From positions 47,440-111,439 of the forward strand of contig JALOON010000060.1 in NCBI GenBank assembly GCA_025454405.1: a stretch of 64,000 nucleotides of DNA, read 5' to 3'. This document shows, piece by piece, positions 15,574 through 24,622 of this stretch. Within the stretch, counting starts at the first letter, position 1. The number at the start of each line of letters is the position of its first letter. Made by a program: the position numbers and the translations under genes. The notes under the pieces were generated by a model, which made no database searches, was not told the DNA's origin, and saw only the letters and a list, made by a program, of their open reading frames with translations. The DNA is from Oscillatoriaceae cyanobacterium Prado104 (GTDB lineage Bacteria > Cyanobacteriota > Cyanobacteriia > Cyanobacteriales > Microcoleaceae).

Positions 15574-17661
15574 CTACTTCGCAGCGGGCAAAGATAACTG
15601 AGGCGAAGCTTTACCATAGCTACCATTCTCAGGAATCGCAGCAGGTTCCTCAGCCAGCAAAAACTCGCGAATTAACCTAGTAACAGCCCTTTGCGCCAAA
15701 CGACTGACTACCTGCTGCCCCATATTCTGCACCTCAGGTTTAATCAGCAATTGCGGCAGCAACTGCAATACTTTCATCCCGTCAAAACCGGGCGTTGATT
15801 GCAAAATTCCCCAAATCCGTTTGATGTGTTCTAAATTTTTTTGTTCTGTTTCTGAAACTACAGGTTGACTTGGCGTTACGCCAAACCATTCGCCAACTAC
15901 TGCTTTGGCGTTCGCCAAGGCATTGTTCGAGATCGCGTCGATACTTTTGACTAATTCTGTCACGATGCGATCGCGAATGAAATCCCCCCTCTCTGAAAAC
16001 AAATACTCCAATGCTTGATTGAGAATCTTGCTGATATCGTAATCATCGCTCGATCGCGCGTTGTTCAGCAAGTTTTCCAAGCGGTTCCAGCGGAATTCTC
16101 CTTCTTTGAACAGCAGTTCTTTCAGGGATGTTCTCAATTCCGGTGCGGGGTCGCTCAACAATCGTTTGGCTACGTAAGGATAGGCTTTACTGAGCACTTT
16201 GAATTCGGGATCGACGTTGATGGCGATACCTTCTAAAGTGACGAGCGATCGAATAATTAAAGCGTAGTATGCCGGAACTCGGAACGGATATTCATACATT
16301 ACGGCCGAAAGTTCGTCGGTAATGCTTTTGAAATTGAGTTCGGCAACGCTGGCCCCCAAAGCATTGTTAAATACGCTCGCTAAAGCTGGAATAATTGGCG
16401 TTAAATCGGTATCCGGTGTCAAAAATTCTAATTTGACATAATCTTTTGCCAAGCCTTCAAAATCGCGGTTCACCAAATGCACTACTGCTTCCAACAAACC
16501 GTATCTTTGATAGGGTTTCACTTCACTCATCATCCCGAAGTCGAGATAAGCTAGCTGACCGTCTGGCGTTGCTAGCAGGTTTCCCGGATGGGGGTCGGCG
16601 TGAAAGAATCCGTGTTCTAATAGCTGTCTGAGCGAACATTGCACTCCTACTTCTATCAGGTAAGGAGCATCGATTCCTTGAGCTTTAATTGCTTCTAAAT
16701 TGGTGAGTTTTGTTCCGGTAATCCACTCCATCGTCAAGACGCGACGGCCGGTATATTCCCAGTAGATTTTCGGAACGTAAATATCCTTCAAATGACCGTA
16801 GAGTTGGGCGAAGCGTTCGGCATTGTGACCTTCTTGAGTGTAGTCCATTTCTTCGTAAATGCGCGCGCCCAATTCATCCATAATTCCGGCTAAATCGCTG
16901 CGAATTACTTTGAAGTTTTTTTGCGCCCACAGTGCTGCCTGGCGCAGGATGTAAATGTCCAAGCCGATGTTTTCGGCTAAGTCGGGACGCTGGACTTTAA
17001 TCGCGACGCTTTCTCCGGTTTTGAGTTTGCCTTTGTAAACTTGTCCGAGAGAGGCTGCCGCGATCGGATTTGGGGTGATTTCTGCGTAGATTTCGTAGGG
17101 ATGCGCGCCTAATTCTTCTTGGATGAATTGAAAGGCTACTTCGTTGGGAAATGCTGGGAGTTGGTCTTGCAGGAATGTCAATTCTTCTAGGTACGCGGGC
17201 GGTACTAAGTCGGGTCTAGTTGACAGCGCTTGTCCGATTTTGATGAAGGCCGGACCGAGTTGGCTGAGGATTTCCCGCAATCTGGCGGCGCGGCGCTTTT
17301 GGTTGATGGCTGTTTTGCCCCTGCTGCCGTCCCACCACAGGCTGAGGGCAAAGCCGAAAAATGTCCAAACAACGCTAAGCAGCCTTCCCCAAACTAGGAA
17401 GGGGCGACGGCCGTAGTGGGCTGCAATCGCTTCTGGATCGTACCGCACGGCGTCTTTTGCCGACTCGATCGCGATGTCTTTGGCAGATTTGAGAATTTGT
17501 CGGGGCTCTGCCCCGGCGTCCGCCTCCGTCACCGTGTCGAGTTCTACTTGTGCGGCTTGCGGTGGCAGTGTTTCTAATTCTGCGAGATTGTTGAGTGCAG
17601 CGCGAGTCTGTAAATTTGAATAAGTTTGAGGGGAGGCTGGCTGTACCGTCTTGACATTCAT
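15574..17661 (-). CDS. ABC1/UbiB/AarF-family protein kinase-like protein
   Basis: A 695-residue member of the ABC1 family. Visible are the family KxGQ motif in the N-terminal extension (LGPAFIKIGQALSTRPDLVP), the alanine-rich nucleotide loop (AAASLGQVYKGKL), the ATP-binding Lys (SVAIKVQRPDL), the catalytic region HGFFHADPHPGNLLATPDG and the DFG-like LAYLDFGMMSE. In E. coli UbiB supports quinone synthesis; cyanobacterial and plastid homologues are linked to plastoquinone/tocopherol metabolism and plastoglobules. Residue count fits the long cyanobacterial form. It lies alone, convergent with the VWA gene. Confidence 0.92.
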   Translation of the reverse strand: MNVKTVQPASPQTYSNLQTRAALNNLAELETLPPQAAQVELDTVTEADAGAEPRQILKSAKDIAIESAKDAVRYDPEAIAAHYGRRPFLVWGRLLSVVWTFFGFALSLWWDGSRGKTAINQKRRAARLREILSQLGPAFIKIGQALSTRPDLVPPAYLEELTFLQDQLPAFPNEVAFQFIQEELGAHPYEIYAEITPNPIAAASLGQVYKGKLKTGESVAIKVQRPDLAENIGLDIYILRQAALWAQKNFKVIRSDLAGIMDELGARIYEEMDYTQEGHNAERFAQLYGHLKDIYVPKIYWEYTGRRVLTMEWITGTKLTNLEAIKAQGIDAPYLIEVGVQCSLRQLLEHGFFHADPHPGNLLATPDGQLAYLDFGMMSEVKPYQRYGLLEAVVHLVNRDFEGLAKDYVKLEFLTPDTDLTPIIPALASVFNNALGASVAELNFKSITDELSAVMYEYPFRVPAYYALIIRSLVTLEGIAINVDPEFKVLSKAYPYVAKRLLSDPAPELRTSLKELLFKEGEFRWNRLENLLNNARSSDDYDISKILNQALEYLFSERGDFIRDRIVTELVKSIDAISNNALANAKAVVGEWFGVTPSQPVVSETEQKNLEHIKRIWGILQSTPGFDGMKVLQLLPQLLIKPEVQNMGQQVVSRLAQRAVTRLIREFLLAEEPAAIPENGSYGKASPQLSLPAAK

Positions 17662-17813
17662 ATAACTCAGACCTAGTGGGAAGCGTTGTTAATACATTGT
17701 AACAATTTACTGGCTTCCCACAACTGCTTTTGGACATACAACTGGAGGTTTGGGCCGATCGGATGTTCGCAGCCGATCCGCCCGATTGTAAATCTTTTTA
17801 GATTTTTGTAAAC

Positions 17814-18245
17814 TCAGTTTTCCGATCCACCATTGGATTTGAGGAGTCGATCGCACAGGCACGACAGGTGCGATTTGGTGCTGACGGGCGATCGGGGGTG
17901 GGGTAGTTCGCCGTCGGGCCAGTTGGCCAAATCTTGACAGGGGCAGGATAGGGGCGGCATTCCGTTTTTTCGGAATGCTACGGGCATTTCGCAGCGCGCG
18001 CAGGGGTGGATTTCCCACGCTGGTGTCAGCATTTGGGCAATGGTTTCGTCTGTGCCTTGCAGGTAACAGTCTCCGCTGGTGGGGGAGATGATTTTTTGCC
18101 AGCATTCCTCGAATTCGCGACTGTAGCGATCGCCCGCAATTACCGATTTGGGGTGCAAGGCTTCGGAACCATTGCAAATTAATACTTGTTTGCCTAACTG
18201 AAACCAGTAGGCAATATATTCTCTCACTTCAGACTCTAATGCCAT
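17814..18245 (-). CDS. conserved hypothetical protein with a CxxC pair
   Basis: A 143-residue soluble protein beginning MALESEVREYIAYWFQLGKQ. The second half has CARCEMPVAFRKNG and PPLSCPCQDLANWPDGELP, a four-cysteine pattern that may bind zinc. It resembles small conserved cyanobacterial proteins of unknown function. The ATG at 18245 was chosen over a TTG at 18257. The gene upstream of ubiB-like in the same direction is separated by 150 bp. Confidence 0.65.
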   Translation of the reverse strand: MALESEVREYIAYWFQLGKQVLICNGSEALHPKSVIAGDRYSREFEECWQKIISPTSGDCYLQGTDETIAQMLTPAWEIHPCARCEMPVAFRKNGMPPLSCPCQDLANWPDGELPHPRSPVSTKSHLSCLCDRLLKSNGGSEN

Positions 18246-18367
18246 AACTTTTATCAACCTTTATACCAATTTTCTAGCTTAGACTTTAAGGTGAATTTTT
18301 TACTCTTTCTCAAGAGCGATTTGAGGTTTTTCGTTCTGTCGCGGCCGATCTGTTTCCTTTTAAAATT

Positions 18368-18456
18368 TTTGAGCGTTCTGTTTGAGCGTTCTTATTTGAG
18401 CGTTCTTGTTTGAGCTTTCTTGTTTGAGCGTTGTGTTTGAGCGTTCTGTCGGAGCG
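18368..18456. repeat. tandem repeat of TTTGAGCGTTCT-type units
   Basis: About six imperfect units of 13-17 bp built on TTTGAGCGTTCTTG follow each other. The 356-bp gap 18246-18601 holds no gene; it separates two minus-strand genes, so the repeat may lie in the 5' region of the 17814-18245 gene. Confidence 0.8.
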
Positions 18457-18601
18457 AGTATTTTGTTAGGGCAAGTTATCTGCTGTTTATTTTCCACTCT
18501 TCATTTTTGACATTATAACTTATTTTTAGTTAAATTTTTCCCTAGGGTCCATCTATATTTTCTTTAAGGTCAATCGCGCTGCTGGACGGTTAATTTACAG
18601 G

Positions 18602-19162
18602 CTAATTTACAGGCAGCGGAGTGCCGATCGCGCTCAGATTTAAAGCATAACCTCCAGTGGTGAGATAAACTGTATCGGCGAGCGCTCCGATTTGACGGAT
18701 GAGAGTTCCCAGGCGATCGCGGAACAGCCGCCCGGTAGGATAAGCAGGCACAACTCCCCAACCGGTTTCTTCTGCTACTAGAATTACATCTGCTGGGGTT
18801 GACTTTAAACTAGCGATCGCGTCTTGCTGTGTTTGCTGCCAAAATTCCTCGGTTTGTTCTAAAGTATTTGCCGTCCAAGTGCCGATCGAATCAATTAACA
18901 AACAATCTGACCCCGAGGTCGCTCGAATGGTTGCTGGTAGGTCGATCGGAACTTCCAGGGTTTGCCAGTTACTGGGACGGCGGTGGCGGTGGCGGTCGAT
19001 GCGGTTTTGCCATTCCAAATCCGTGCCGTCAGCGATACCTGTAGCTACATAGATGACTTGTTTGCCCGATCGGGCGGCAACAATTTCTGCCCATTCACTT
19101 TTGCCCGATCGCGCAGGTCCGGTTACTAAGATTATTTGTTTTGATGTACTTAATTCACTCAT
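18602..19162 (-). CDS. cobU: bifunctional adenosylcobinamide kinase / adenosylcobinamide-phosphate guanylyltransferase
   Basis: A 186-residue CobU/CobP protein of the cobalamin nucleotide-loop pathway; it phosphorylates adenosylcobinamide and then adds GMP from GTP. The P-loop is VTGPARSGKSEWAE near residue 15. Further CobU landmarks are YVATGIADGTDLEWQNRIDR HR, CLLIDSIGTWTANTL and VAEETGWGVVPAYPTGRLFRDRLG. Length is normal for the family. No other cobalamin gene is in the window. A run of TTAGTTATCAG repeats lies before its start. Confidence 0.95.
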   Translation of the reverse strand: MSELSTSKQIILVTGPARSGKSEWAEIVAARSGKQVIYVATGIADGTDLEWQNRIDRHRHRRPSNWQTLEVPIDLPATIRATSGSDCLLIDSIGTWTANTLEQTEEFWQQTQQDAIASLKSTPADVILVAEETGWGVVPAYPTGRLFRDRLGTLIRQIGALADTVYLTTGGYALNLSAIGTPLPVN

Positions 19163-19492
19163 TAGTTATCAGTCATTAGTTATCAGTTAGTAGTTATCAG
19201 TCATGAACACTCGGGCATTAGTTATTAATTCAAAATAACAACTGTCAGTCAACTTTCGATTACCAATAATCAAGCTTTTTAAGCGATAATAGCATTGACA
19301 GGACAATAGTACACTAACTTTATCGCACTGAGAAACTTTCCAAAGCTGTTAAGTCAGTTAAGCCAATCAAATGCCAAACTCTATAAAAGACCCAAAGCCT
19401 TACTGCACGGATACTCTTCCTTCTTCCCTCTTCCTTATTCCTTCTTCCTTATTCCTTCTTCCCTCTTCCCTCTTCCTTCTTCTGCTTGAGAT
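19163..19492. repeat. divergent intergenic region rich in short tandem repeats
   Basis: 19163-19230 repeats CATTAGTTATCAGT several times; 19420-19487 repeats heptads of the TTCCTTCTTCC type. The region lies between the divergent cobU and glycosyltransferase genes and should hold both promoters, but none is recognisable. Confidence 0.65.
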
Positions 19493-20461
19493 ATGTCAAA
19501 CCCCCAGATATCAGCGATAATTTGCACCCACAATCGCCACACCTATTTAGGTGCCGCGATCGACAGCTTGCTGGTACAGAATTTTCCCGACAACTTTGAA
19601 GTAGTAGTAGTAGATAACGGTTCTAGCGATTTTGCCGGCCCCGACAGCTCGATTTCGCAAACCCGCGAAGTGGTAGAAGCCAGACTCTCCGACAGCCGGC
19701 TCAAGTACGTTTGGGAACCCGAGATCGGTTTGTCAGTTGCCCGGAACACTGGTGCGAGGGTTGCTCGAAGCGAAATACTAGCTTATCTCGACGATGATGC
19801 TGTGGCCGATCCGAATTGGCTCAGGGTACTGCATATCGCCTACCAAAGCGAGCGCAAACTGGCCGTAGCAGGCGGTAAAGTCGAATTGCTGTGGCCCGAA
19901 GGAGTTGCCCCTCCCAATTGGCTGTCGCCCGGATTGATCCAAAATTTGGGAGCTTACAATTTGGGAGAAACTCAGATTTGCGTAACGGCGGCTGGTTTGA
20001 CTCCTCGGGGTGTCAACTACTCGATCCGGCGCGCTTTTCTCGAAGAAATTGGCGGGTTCGATGTCAAACTCGGCAGAATTGGAAAAAAGTTGCTGTCCAA
20101 TGAAGAATTGCGCGCCACAGAATTAGCATTAGAGTTAGGTTGGCAAGTAGTTTATCTGCCGGAGGCCTTGGTGTTTCACAATGTCGCCCCCTCGCGCCTC
20201 AACAAAGCTTGGTTTGTAGAGCGCGGTTGGTGGCAAGGCATCAGCGAGTGTTACCGGGAACAACTGTCCGATCGAGCCGATATTAGTCAGCTTTGGCGCG
20301 GGGGTGAAAGAATGTTGAGGGGTGTTGCCAAATCTTTTAAATACTTTAGAGATCCAGCACAGCGCTTTGAAAATTTGGTTTTTGCTTGGGGTCAAATTGG
20401 TTATTTGAGTGCAGCCGTCGGCGGCTTGATTTTTGCACCGAAATTGACCCGCAGGCTTTAG
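19493..20461 (+). CDS. family 2 glycosyltransferase
   Basis: A 322-residue GT-A enzyme: ISAIICTHNRHTYLGAAIDS starts the nucleotide-sugar domain, VVVDNGSSD is the first Asp motif and EILAYLDDDAVADPNWL holds the DxD metal site. WFVERGWWQGISECYREQ in the C-terminal part is typical of cyanobacterial GT2 enzymes for exopolysaccharide. There is no membrane helix except a weak hydrophobic end, so it acts in the cytoplasm or at the inner leaflet. A second GT2 gene follows in the same direction after 98 bp. Sugar donor and acceptor cannot be told. Confidence 0.9.
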   Translation: MSNPQISAIICTHNRHTYLGAAIDSLLVQNFPDNFEVVVVDNGSSDFAGPDSSISQTREVVEARLSDSRLKYVWEPEIGLSVARNTGARVARSEILAYLDDDAVADPNWLRVLHIAYQSERKLAVAGGKVELLWPEGVAPPNWLSPGLIQNLGAYNLGETQICVTAAGLTPRGVNYSIRRAFLEEIGGFDVKLGRIGKKLLSNEELRATELALELGWQVVYLPEALVFHNVAPSRLNKAWFVERGWWQGISECYREQLSDRADISQLWRGGERMLRGVAKSFKYFRDPAQRFENLVFAWGQIGYLSAAVGGLIFAPKLTRRL

Positions 20462-20559
20462 GCTAAAGGGGATATCTACTGCAGCCTAGCTCAACGCTAG
20501 CACTGTCGATCGAACTTCATCCAAACTACTCCACCGCATTCAGGTTCAACCACTCGATT

Positions 20560-21519
20560 ATGACTTCTAGTTCATCAAAAGTTCCGGTTTCTGTTCTCAT
20601 TCCGGCAAAAGACGAAGAACTCAACCTACCTGCCTGTCTGGCGAGCATTGCTAGGGCGGATGAAGTTTTTATGGTGGATTCCCAAAGTAGCGATCGCACG
20701 GTAGAAATCGCCCTCAACAGCGGTGCAAAAGTAGTGCAGTTTTACTTCAACAACCGCTGGCCGAAAAAGAAAAACTGGTCTTTGGACAATCTGCCATTCC
20801 GCAATGAATGGGTGTTAATTGTCGATTGCGACGAGCGCATCCCGCCGGAACTTTGGGATGAAATTGCTCGCGTCATCCAAGACCCCAATTTTGATGGCTA
20901 TTACCTCAACCGCAAGGTATTCTTTTTAGGGCAGTGGCTGCGTTACGGCGGCAGGTATCCCGATTGGAATTTGCGTTTGTTCAAGCATCAAAAAGGCCGT
21001 TACGAAAATCTCGGTACTGAATCTGTTCCGAATACAGGCGATAATGAAGTACACGAACACGTCATTTTAGCTGGTCCTGTCGGCTATTTAAAAAATGACA
21101 TGATTCACGAGGATTACCGGAATTTATTTCACTGGATCGAACGCCACAACCGTTATTCTAATTGGGAAGCTCGGGTTTATTACAATATTATTGAGGGGCG
21201 GGACGATAGCGGGACGATCGGCGCTAATTTATTTGGCGATGCGGTGCAGCGCAAGCGATTTCTGAAAAAAGTTTGGGTGCGCTTGCCTTTTAAACCAATG
21301 CTCAGGTTTATTTTATTTTACTTCATTCAGCTCGGTTTTTTGGATGGAAAAGCTGGCTATATTTATGCGCGTCTGTTGAGTCAGTACGAGTATCAAATTA
21401 ATGCTAAACTTTACGAGTTGCGCTGTTGTGGCGGGCAGTTAAATGTTGCTGAACCCGAGCCGGACGTGCCGCCAACTCCTGTAGTCATCAGTCAGGAAAC
21501 CGAGGTAAAATCGCCTTAA
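20560..21519 (+). CDS. family 2 glycosyltransferase (WaaE/KdtX-like)
   Basis: A 319-residue GT2 protein. VPVSVLIPAKDEELNLPACL opens the domain, ADEVFMVDSQSSDRTVEIA and NEWVLIVDCDERIPPELWDE give the two acidic motifs, and FLGQWLRYGGRYPDWNLRLF is the landmark of the WaaE/KdtX-like group that adds sugars to the lipopolysaccharide core. The tail after residue 285 is proline-rich (EPEPDVPPTPVV) and probably disordered. It is likely co-transcribed with the GT2 gene upstream; the two probably work on the same envelope glycan. Confidence 0.9.
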   Translation: MTSSSSKVPVSVLIPAKDEELNLPACLASIARADEVFMVDSQSSDRTVEIALNSGAKVVQFYFNNRWPKKKNWSLDNLPFRNEWVLIVDCDERIPPELWDEIARVIQDPNFDGYYLNRKVFFLGQWLRYGGRYPDWNLRLFKHQKGRYENLGTESVPNTGDNEVHEHVILAGPVGYLKNDMIHEDYRNLFHWIERHNRYSNWEARVYYNIIEGRDDSGTIGANLFGDAVQRKRFLKKVWVRLPFKPMLRFILFYFIQLGFLDGKAGYIYARLLSQYEYQINAKLYELRCCGGQLNVAEPEPDVPPTPVVISQETEVKSP

Positions 21520-21635
21520 ATAGTTGAGAATTGACAGCATAGTTGATAGTTAATATTACTCGTTATTACTCGTTACCAGGCACAGCCTAGTAACATCGAA
21601 CAATCCTCGATCGAACAATCTAAAATCTAAAGTCT

Positions 21636-23315
21636 TCAGCTTCCCGGCCGCAAATAATCCCACAATCGATCGCCCGAATCTGCCCGAATCAAAGCAACTA
21701 CAACATCCGGCAAACTTGCCAAACTCGGATACACCAAATAACGCGGTTCCCACTGCGGCCCGAACTTATTTTTAAAACTGTGCAATCCCTTAAAATTGTA
21801 AAACTTACTCAAGTGTTCGGCAAGATAGAGCGAGACTTTTTCCAATTTCGGAGATTTCTCTGCTTCTCCGGCTCCTGACAAAGCGGACAAACCCAAATCG
21901 AATTGTTCGTATCCCAACTCTTGAAAGTGCTGCAACATCGAAGCAAACAAACAATCCATCGTGCCGTTTTCCACTTCAGCCCGCCGCCGCATTAGATCGA
22001 CGCCAATTGCTTTGTCTCCGGCCGATATTATATTAGCAAAAGCACTAACTTGACCGTCGGGAGTATGGATTGCAACTACCTGAGTTTCCCGCAAATACGC
22101 TTCATTAAACCAACCTACCGAAAACTTTTTTTCCGCACCCTGCATCATGCGCAGCCACTCATCGCTAACTGCTTTCATTTGCTGCATCAATTCAACACTT
22201 AAAGGAGGTGCGTAAAATTTGATTTGATGACCGACTTTTGTAAGTCGGTTGATAGCCGTTCTTAAATTTTGATTTGCTTTGCCTTTGAGAGTAAAGTTGC
22301 TGAGATTGACAATAGGTGATTTGCCGATTTGCAATACTCGAAAACCGAGGGAATAATACAGATCGATATCGTCGGGTAAAGTTTGATAAAATGCCGGATA
22401 CCAATCGTTGCGATCGCAAAACTCCTGAAACCCTAAAATTGCTTCTTTGCGGTCTTCAACAGGTCCGATCGGATCTCCCAAGGCGATCGCCCCCCTGCCT
22501 TTGGGAACGTAGGCGATCGTACTCTTTCCCGACGGACTGAAATAATAAGATTTATCCTCAAGTAACGCCAACCTCGCTAAAGTCGTCCGCCCGTATTCTG
22601 CTACAATTTCTCGAGCTTGATGCCGTTCCGAAATACTTGCTGAATTTCGCATTAACACAGGCTGCAGCAGCATCAAAAGTGCGTAAGTTAGCGTTACCGC
22701 ACCCACAGCATAAATCGAATCTGCAAAAAAGTTAGCAAATCGAGTTTGCGGAACCAATCCTGCATTATCTTCTGTAAAAAACATGGCGAAAGTCTGGAAA
22801 ATAGCATCGTCCCAATCAAAATTAACCACTCGATCGTTAATTTTAAAACGACCGTTTAAAATGTAAAAACCTGCCGTACCGTAAGCCTGCGTAAACAGCA
22901 AAGCCCCCAGCAACACCCGCATTCCTCCAGCAATTGAAGGGCGATCCGAGCGCGCGGTAAAAGCCTTGCGCATTACCAGCAATTGCAACAACAGTACCCC
23001 AGAAAGCAAGCTTTCTTCAACATCCAATCCTTTAATTAAATGAGCTAAAATCGAAACGACGAGCAATCCCACAGCCAGCAGCCAAGCCACCCGCTTTCGC
23101 CGCAGCAAATTAGCAGCCAGAGTTAGCAGCACAAATCCGACAATTGCAGCAAAAAAGTGCGCGCTAGCACGCACGGGAAAAGGGACAAACAACTCCAGCC
23201 AAATGCGTCGATCGGGTAAACTGGGAGTGACAGCAGAAAGCAGGTTAATTAGTCCTACCAATCCGGTTAAAAATGAGGCTATGCGGAGTCCAATTCTAGT
23301 TTTTGGGTCTAACAC
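21636..23315 (-). CDS. MprF-like DUF2156 protein (phosphatidylglycerol lysyltransferase C-terminal type)
   Basis: A 559-residue membrane protein. The first 230 residues contain about six hydrophobic helices (FFAAIVGFVLLTLAANLLRR, VAWLLAVGLLVVSILAHLI). The second half is a DUF2156 GNAT-like domain (GDPIGPVEDRKEAILGFQEF, SDEWLRMMQGAEKKFSVGWF, YEQFDLGLSALSGAG, FYNFKGLHSFKNKFGPQWEP RYLVY) which in MprF transfers lysine or alanine from tRNA to phosphatidylglycerol. The membrane part is shorter than the 14-helix flippase of full MprF. Start is GTG with AAGGTG 6 nt before it. It follows the esterase gene by 11 bp, so they form an operon. Confidence 0.88.
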   Translation of the reverse strand: MLDPKTRIGLRIASFLTGLVGLINLLSAVTPSLPDRRIWLELFVPFPVRASAHFFAAIVGFVLLTLAANLLRRKRVAWLLAVGLLVVSILAHLIKGLDVEESLLSGVLLLQLLVMRKAFTARSDRPSIAGGMRVLLGALLFTQAYGTAGFYILNGRFKINDRVVNFDWDDAIFQTFAMFFTEDNAGLVPQTRFANFFADSIYAVGAVTLTYALLMLLQPVLMRNSASISERHQAREIVAEYGRTTLARLALLEDKSYYFSPSGKSTIAYVPKGRGAIALGDPIGPVEDRKEAILGFQEFCDRNDWYPAFYQTLPDDIDLYYSLGFRVLQIGKSPIVNLSNFTLKGKANQNLRTAINRLTKVGHQIKFYAPPLSVELMQQMKAVSDEWLRMMQGAEKKFSVGWFNEAYLRETQVVAIHTPDGQVSAFANIISAGDKAIGVDLMRRRAEVENGTMDCLFASMLQHFQELGYEQFDLGLSALSGAGEAEKSPKLEKVSLYLAEHLSKFYNFKGLHSFKNKFGPQWEPRYLVYPSLASLPDVVVALIRADSGDRLWDYLRPGS

Positions 23316-23326
23316 AATTCACCTTG

Positions 23327-24247
23327 CTATTTTTTGGGTGCGGTCAGTGATATTTTAAACTGTTTTCCCACATAACTCAAAGAATCCGCCAAATGCTTGT
23401 GCCAGTAATTCCAACCGACATCAGCGCCGACAATCCCGTGTCCTCCCGGAAATTTGTGAAACTCGTTGGCAATCCCCAAACGATTTAATTGTTCGTGAAA
23501 CTGCTGAGTAGAAGTCAGAAAATCCTTGTCTCCTTCCCCCGCATCCAAATAAGCTCGCAGCCGCTGTCTGTCTTTCGCCGAAAGTTTTTCAACTAAATAT
23601 TTAGGACTGTTAGCTTTGCCACTTTGGTCTGTAAAATAACCGCTGTGGCTGAACAAAATATTAAAATTATTCAAGTAGCGCAAACCGATATTAAAAGCAC
23701 CCCAACCCCCCGAAGATTGTCCTCCCATTGCCCAGAATTTGGGGTCTTCTAGCGTTCTGTAGCGAGATTTTACAATTTGAACTAATTCAGAGCCGATCGC
23801 AGTTCCTAGCTGACCATTTGGCCCGTCAAAATATTGCGGGTCCCACAAAGGACTCGTACCTCGCTTGTCGTTGCCGTCAGGACTAATGATAATTGACGGT
23901 GGCAATCTTTTGCTTTTATATAAATCGTGAAGCACTGAAGTAACAGCAGCTTTATCCTGATAAGCTCGCGCGTCTCCGTGCCCGCCGTGCAGCAAAAAAA
24001 TCACCGGATAGCGTTGTTTGGGATTTTTGGCATATCCGGGAGGTAAAATTAAGCCGTAAGTGCGTTCCGAATTCATTGCCGCACTCTTATATGTTTTGAG
24101 TTGAAAGTTCAAGTCAGCATCGACTGTGACTGGCGGCGGATCTAATTGAGGTGCTCCGGCAATAAAAACGTACCAATAGCCCGTCGCACCTAGTAGGAGA
24201 AGAGTACCCGCGCCGATACCTAAAGCTTTTCCCCTCCATTTAGGCAT
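23327..24247 (-). CDS. membrane-anchored alpha/beta-hydrolase esterase (esterase D/feruloyl esterase type)
   Basis: A 306-residue protein with an N-terminal membrane anchor (ALGIGAGTLLLLGATGYWYV) and an exported catalytic domain. YGLILPPGYAKNPKQRYPVI FLLHGGHGD opens the fold with the oxyanion HGG; the nucleophile is in WAMGGQSSGGWGAFN; the acid and base are likely in LDAGEGDKDF and FPGGHGIVG. The family hydrolyses small acyl esters. The ATG at 24247 is chosen over a GTG at 24259. It is the first gene of a two-gene unit with the MprF-like DUF2156 gene, suggesting a joint role in lipid or envelope acyl metabolism, which is inference. Confidence 0.85.
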   Translation of the reverse strand: MPKWRGKALGIGAGTLLLLGATGYWYVFIAGAPQLDPPPVTVDADLNFQLKTYKSAAMNSERTYGLILPPGYAKNPKQRYPVIFLLHGGHGDARAYQDKAAVTSVLHDLYKSKRLPPSIIISPDGNDKRGTSPLWDPQYFDGPNGQLGTAIGSELVQIVKSRYRTLEDPKFWAMGGQSSGGWGAFNIGLRYLNNFNILFSHSGYFTDQSGKANSPKYLVEKLSAKDRQRLRAYLDAGEGDKDFLTSTQQFHEQLNRLGIANEFHKFPGGHGIVGADVGWNYWHKHLADSLSYVGKQFKISLTAPKK

Positions 24248-24622
24248 ATTATCAATCACTCTTTTCGAGCTGCGATCGCTATTTTTACATTATACGCCAA
24301 TCTATACTCCTCACAAAAAGCCTCACGATCGAGATCTGACTGCTGCTCAAAAAAGAGCAACTCATGCTCATGCTAAAAAAAGAATAGTGGTAGAACATTT
24401 AATTAGATCGATATTTTTCGAGTAGCATCAGAAAAATTTCGCTTGAAAGCAACAAATTACAAATCAACAATTCTGGTAGTATGGTAGTATGTGGATTAGT
24501 AAGGTGGCGAATAGGTGCGATCGTTAATGTGTTGCTAAAAGTCCCTACAAGCTGGAAAAAAAGGCGCGATCGCCCGATCGCTAAACTAAAATAATAAGCA
24601 TCCTGCAATTCAATACCAACTC
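24248..24622. other. divergent intergenic region
   Basis: No gene is supported. It should contain the promoters of the esterase operon (leftward) and the orthocaspase gene (rightward). A small direct repeat GTAGTATGGTAGTATGTGG lies at about 24475-24493, and HIP1 sites lie near 24570. Confidence 0.4.

Noticed and set aside
18368..18456. TTTGAGCGTTCT repeats as a CRISPR array
   Set aside because: Units are only 13-17 bp, imperfect and without spacers.
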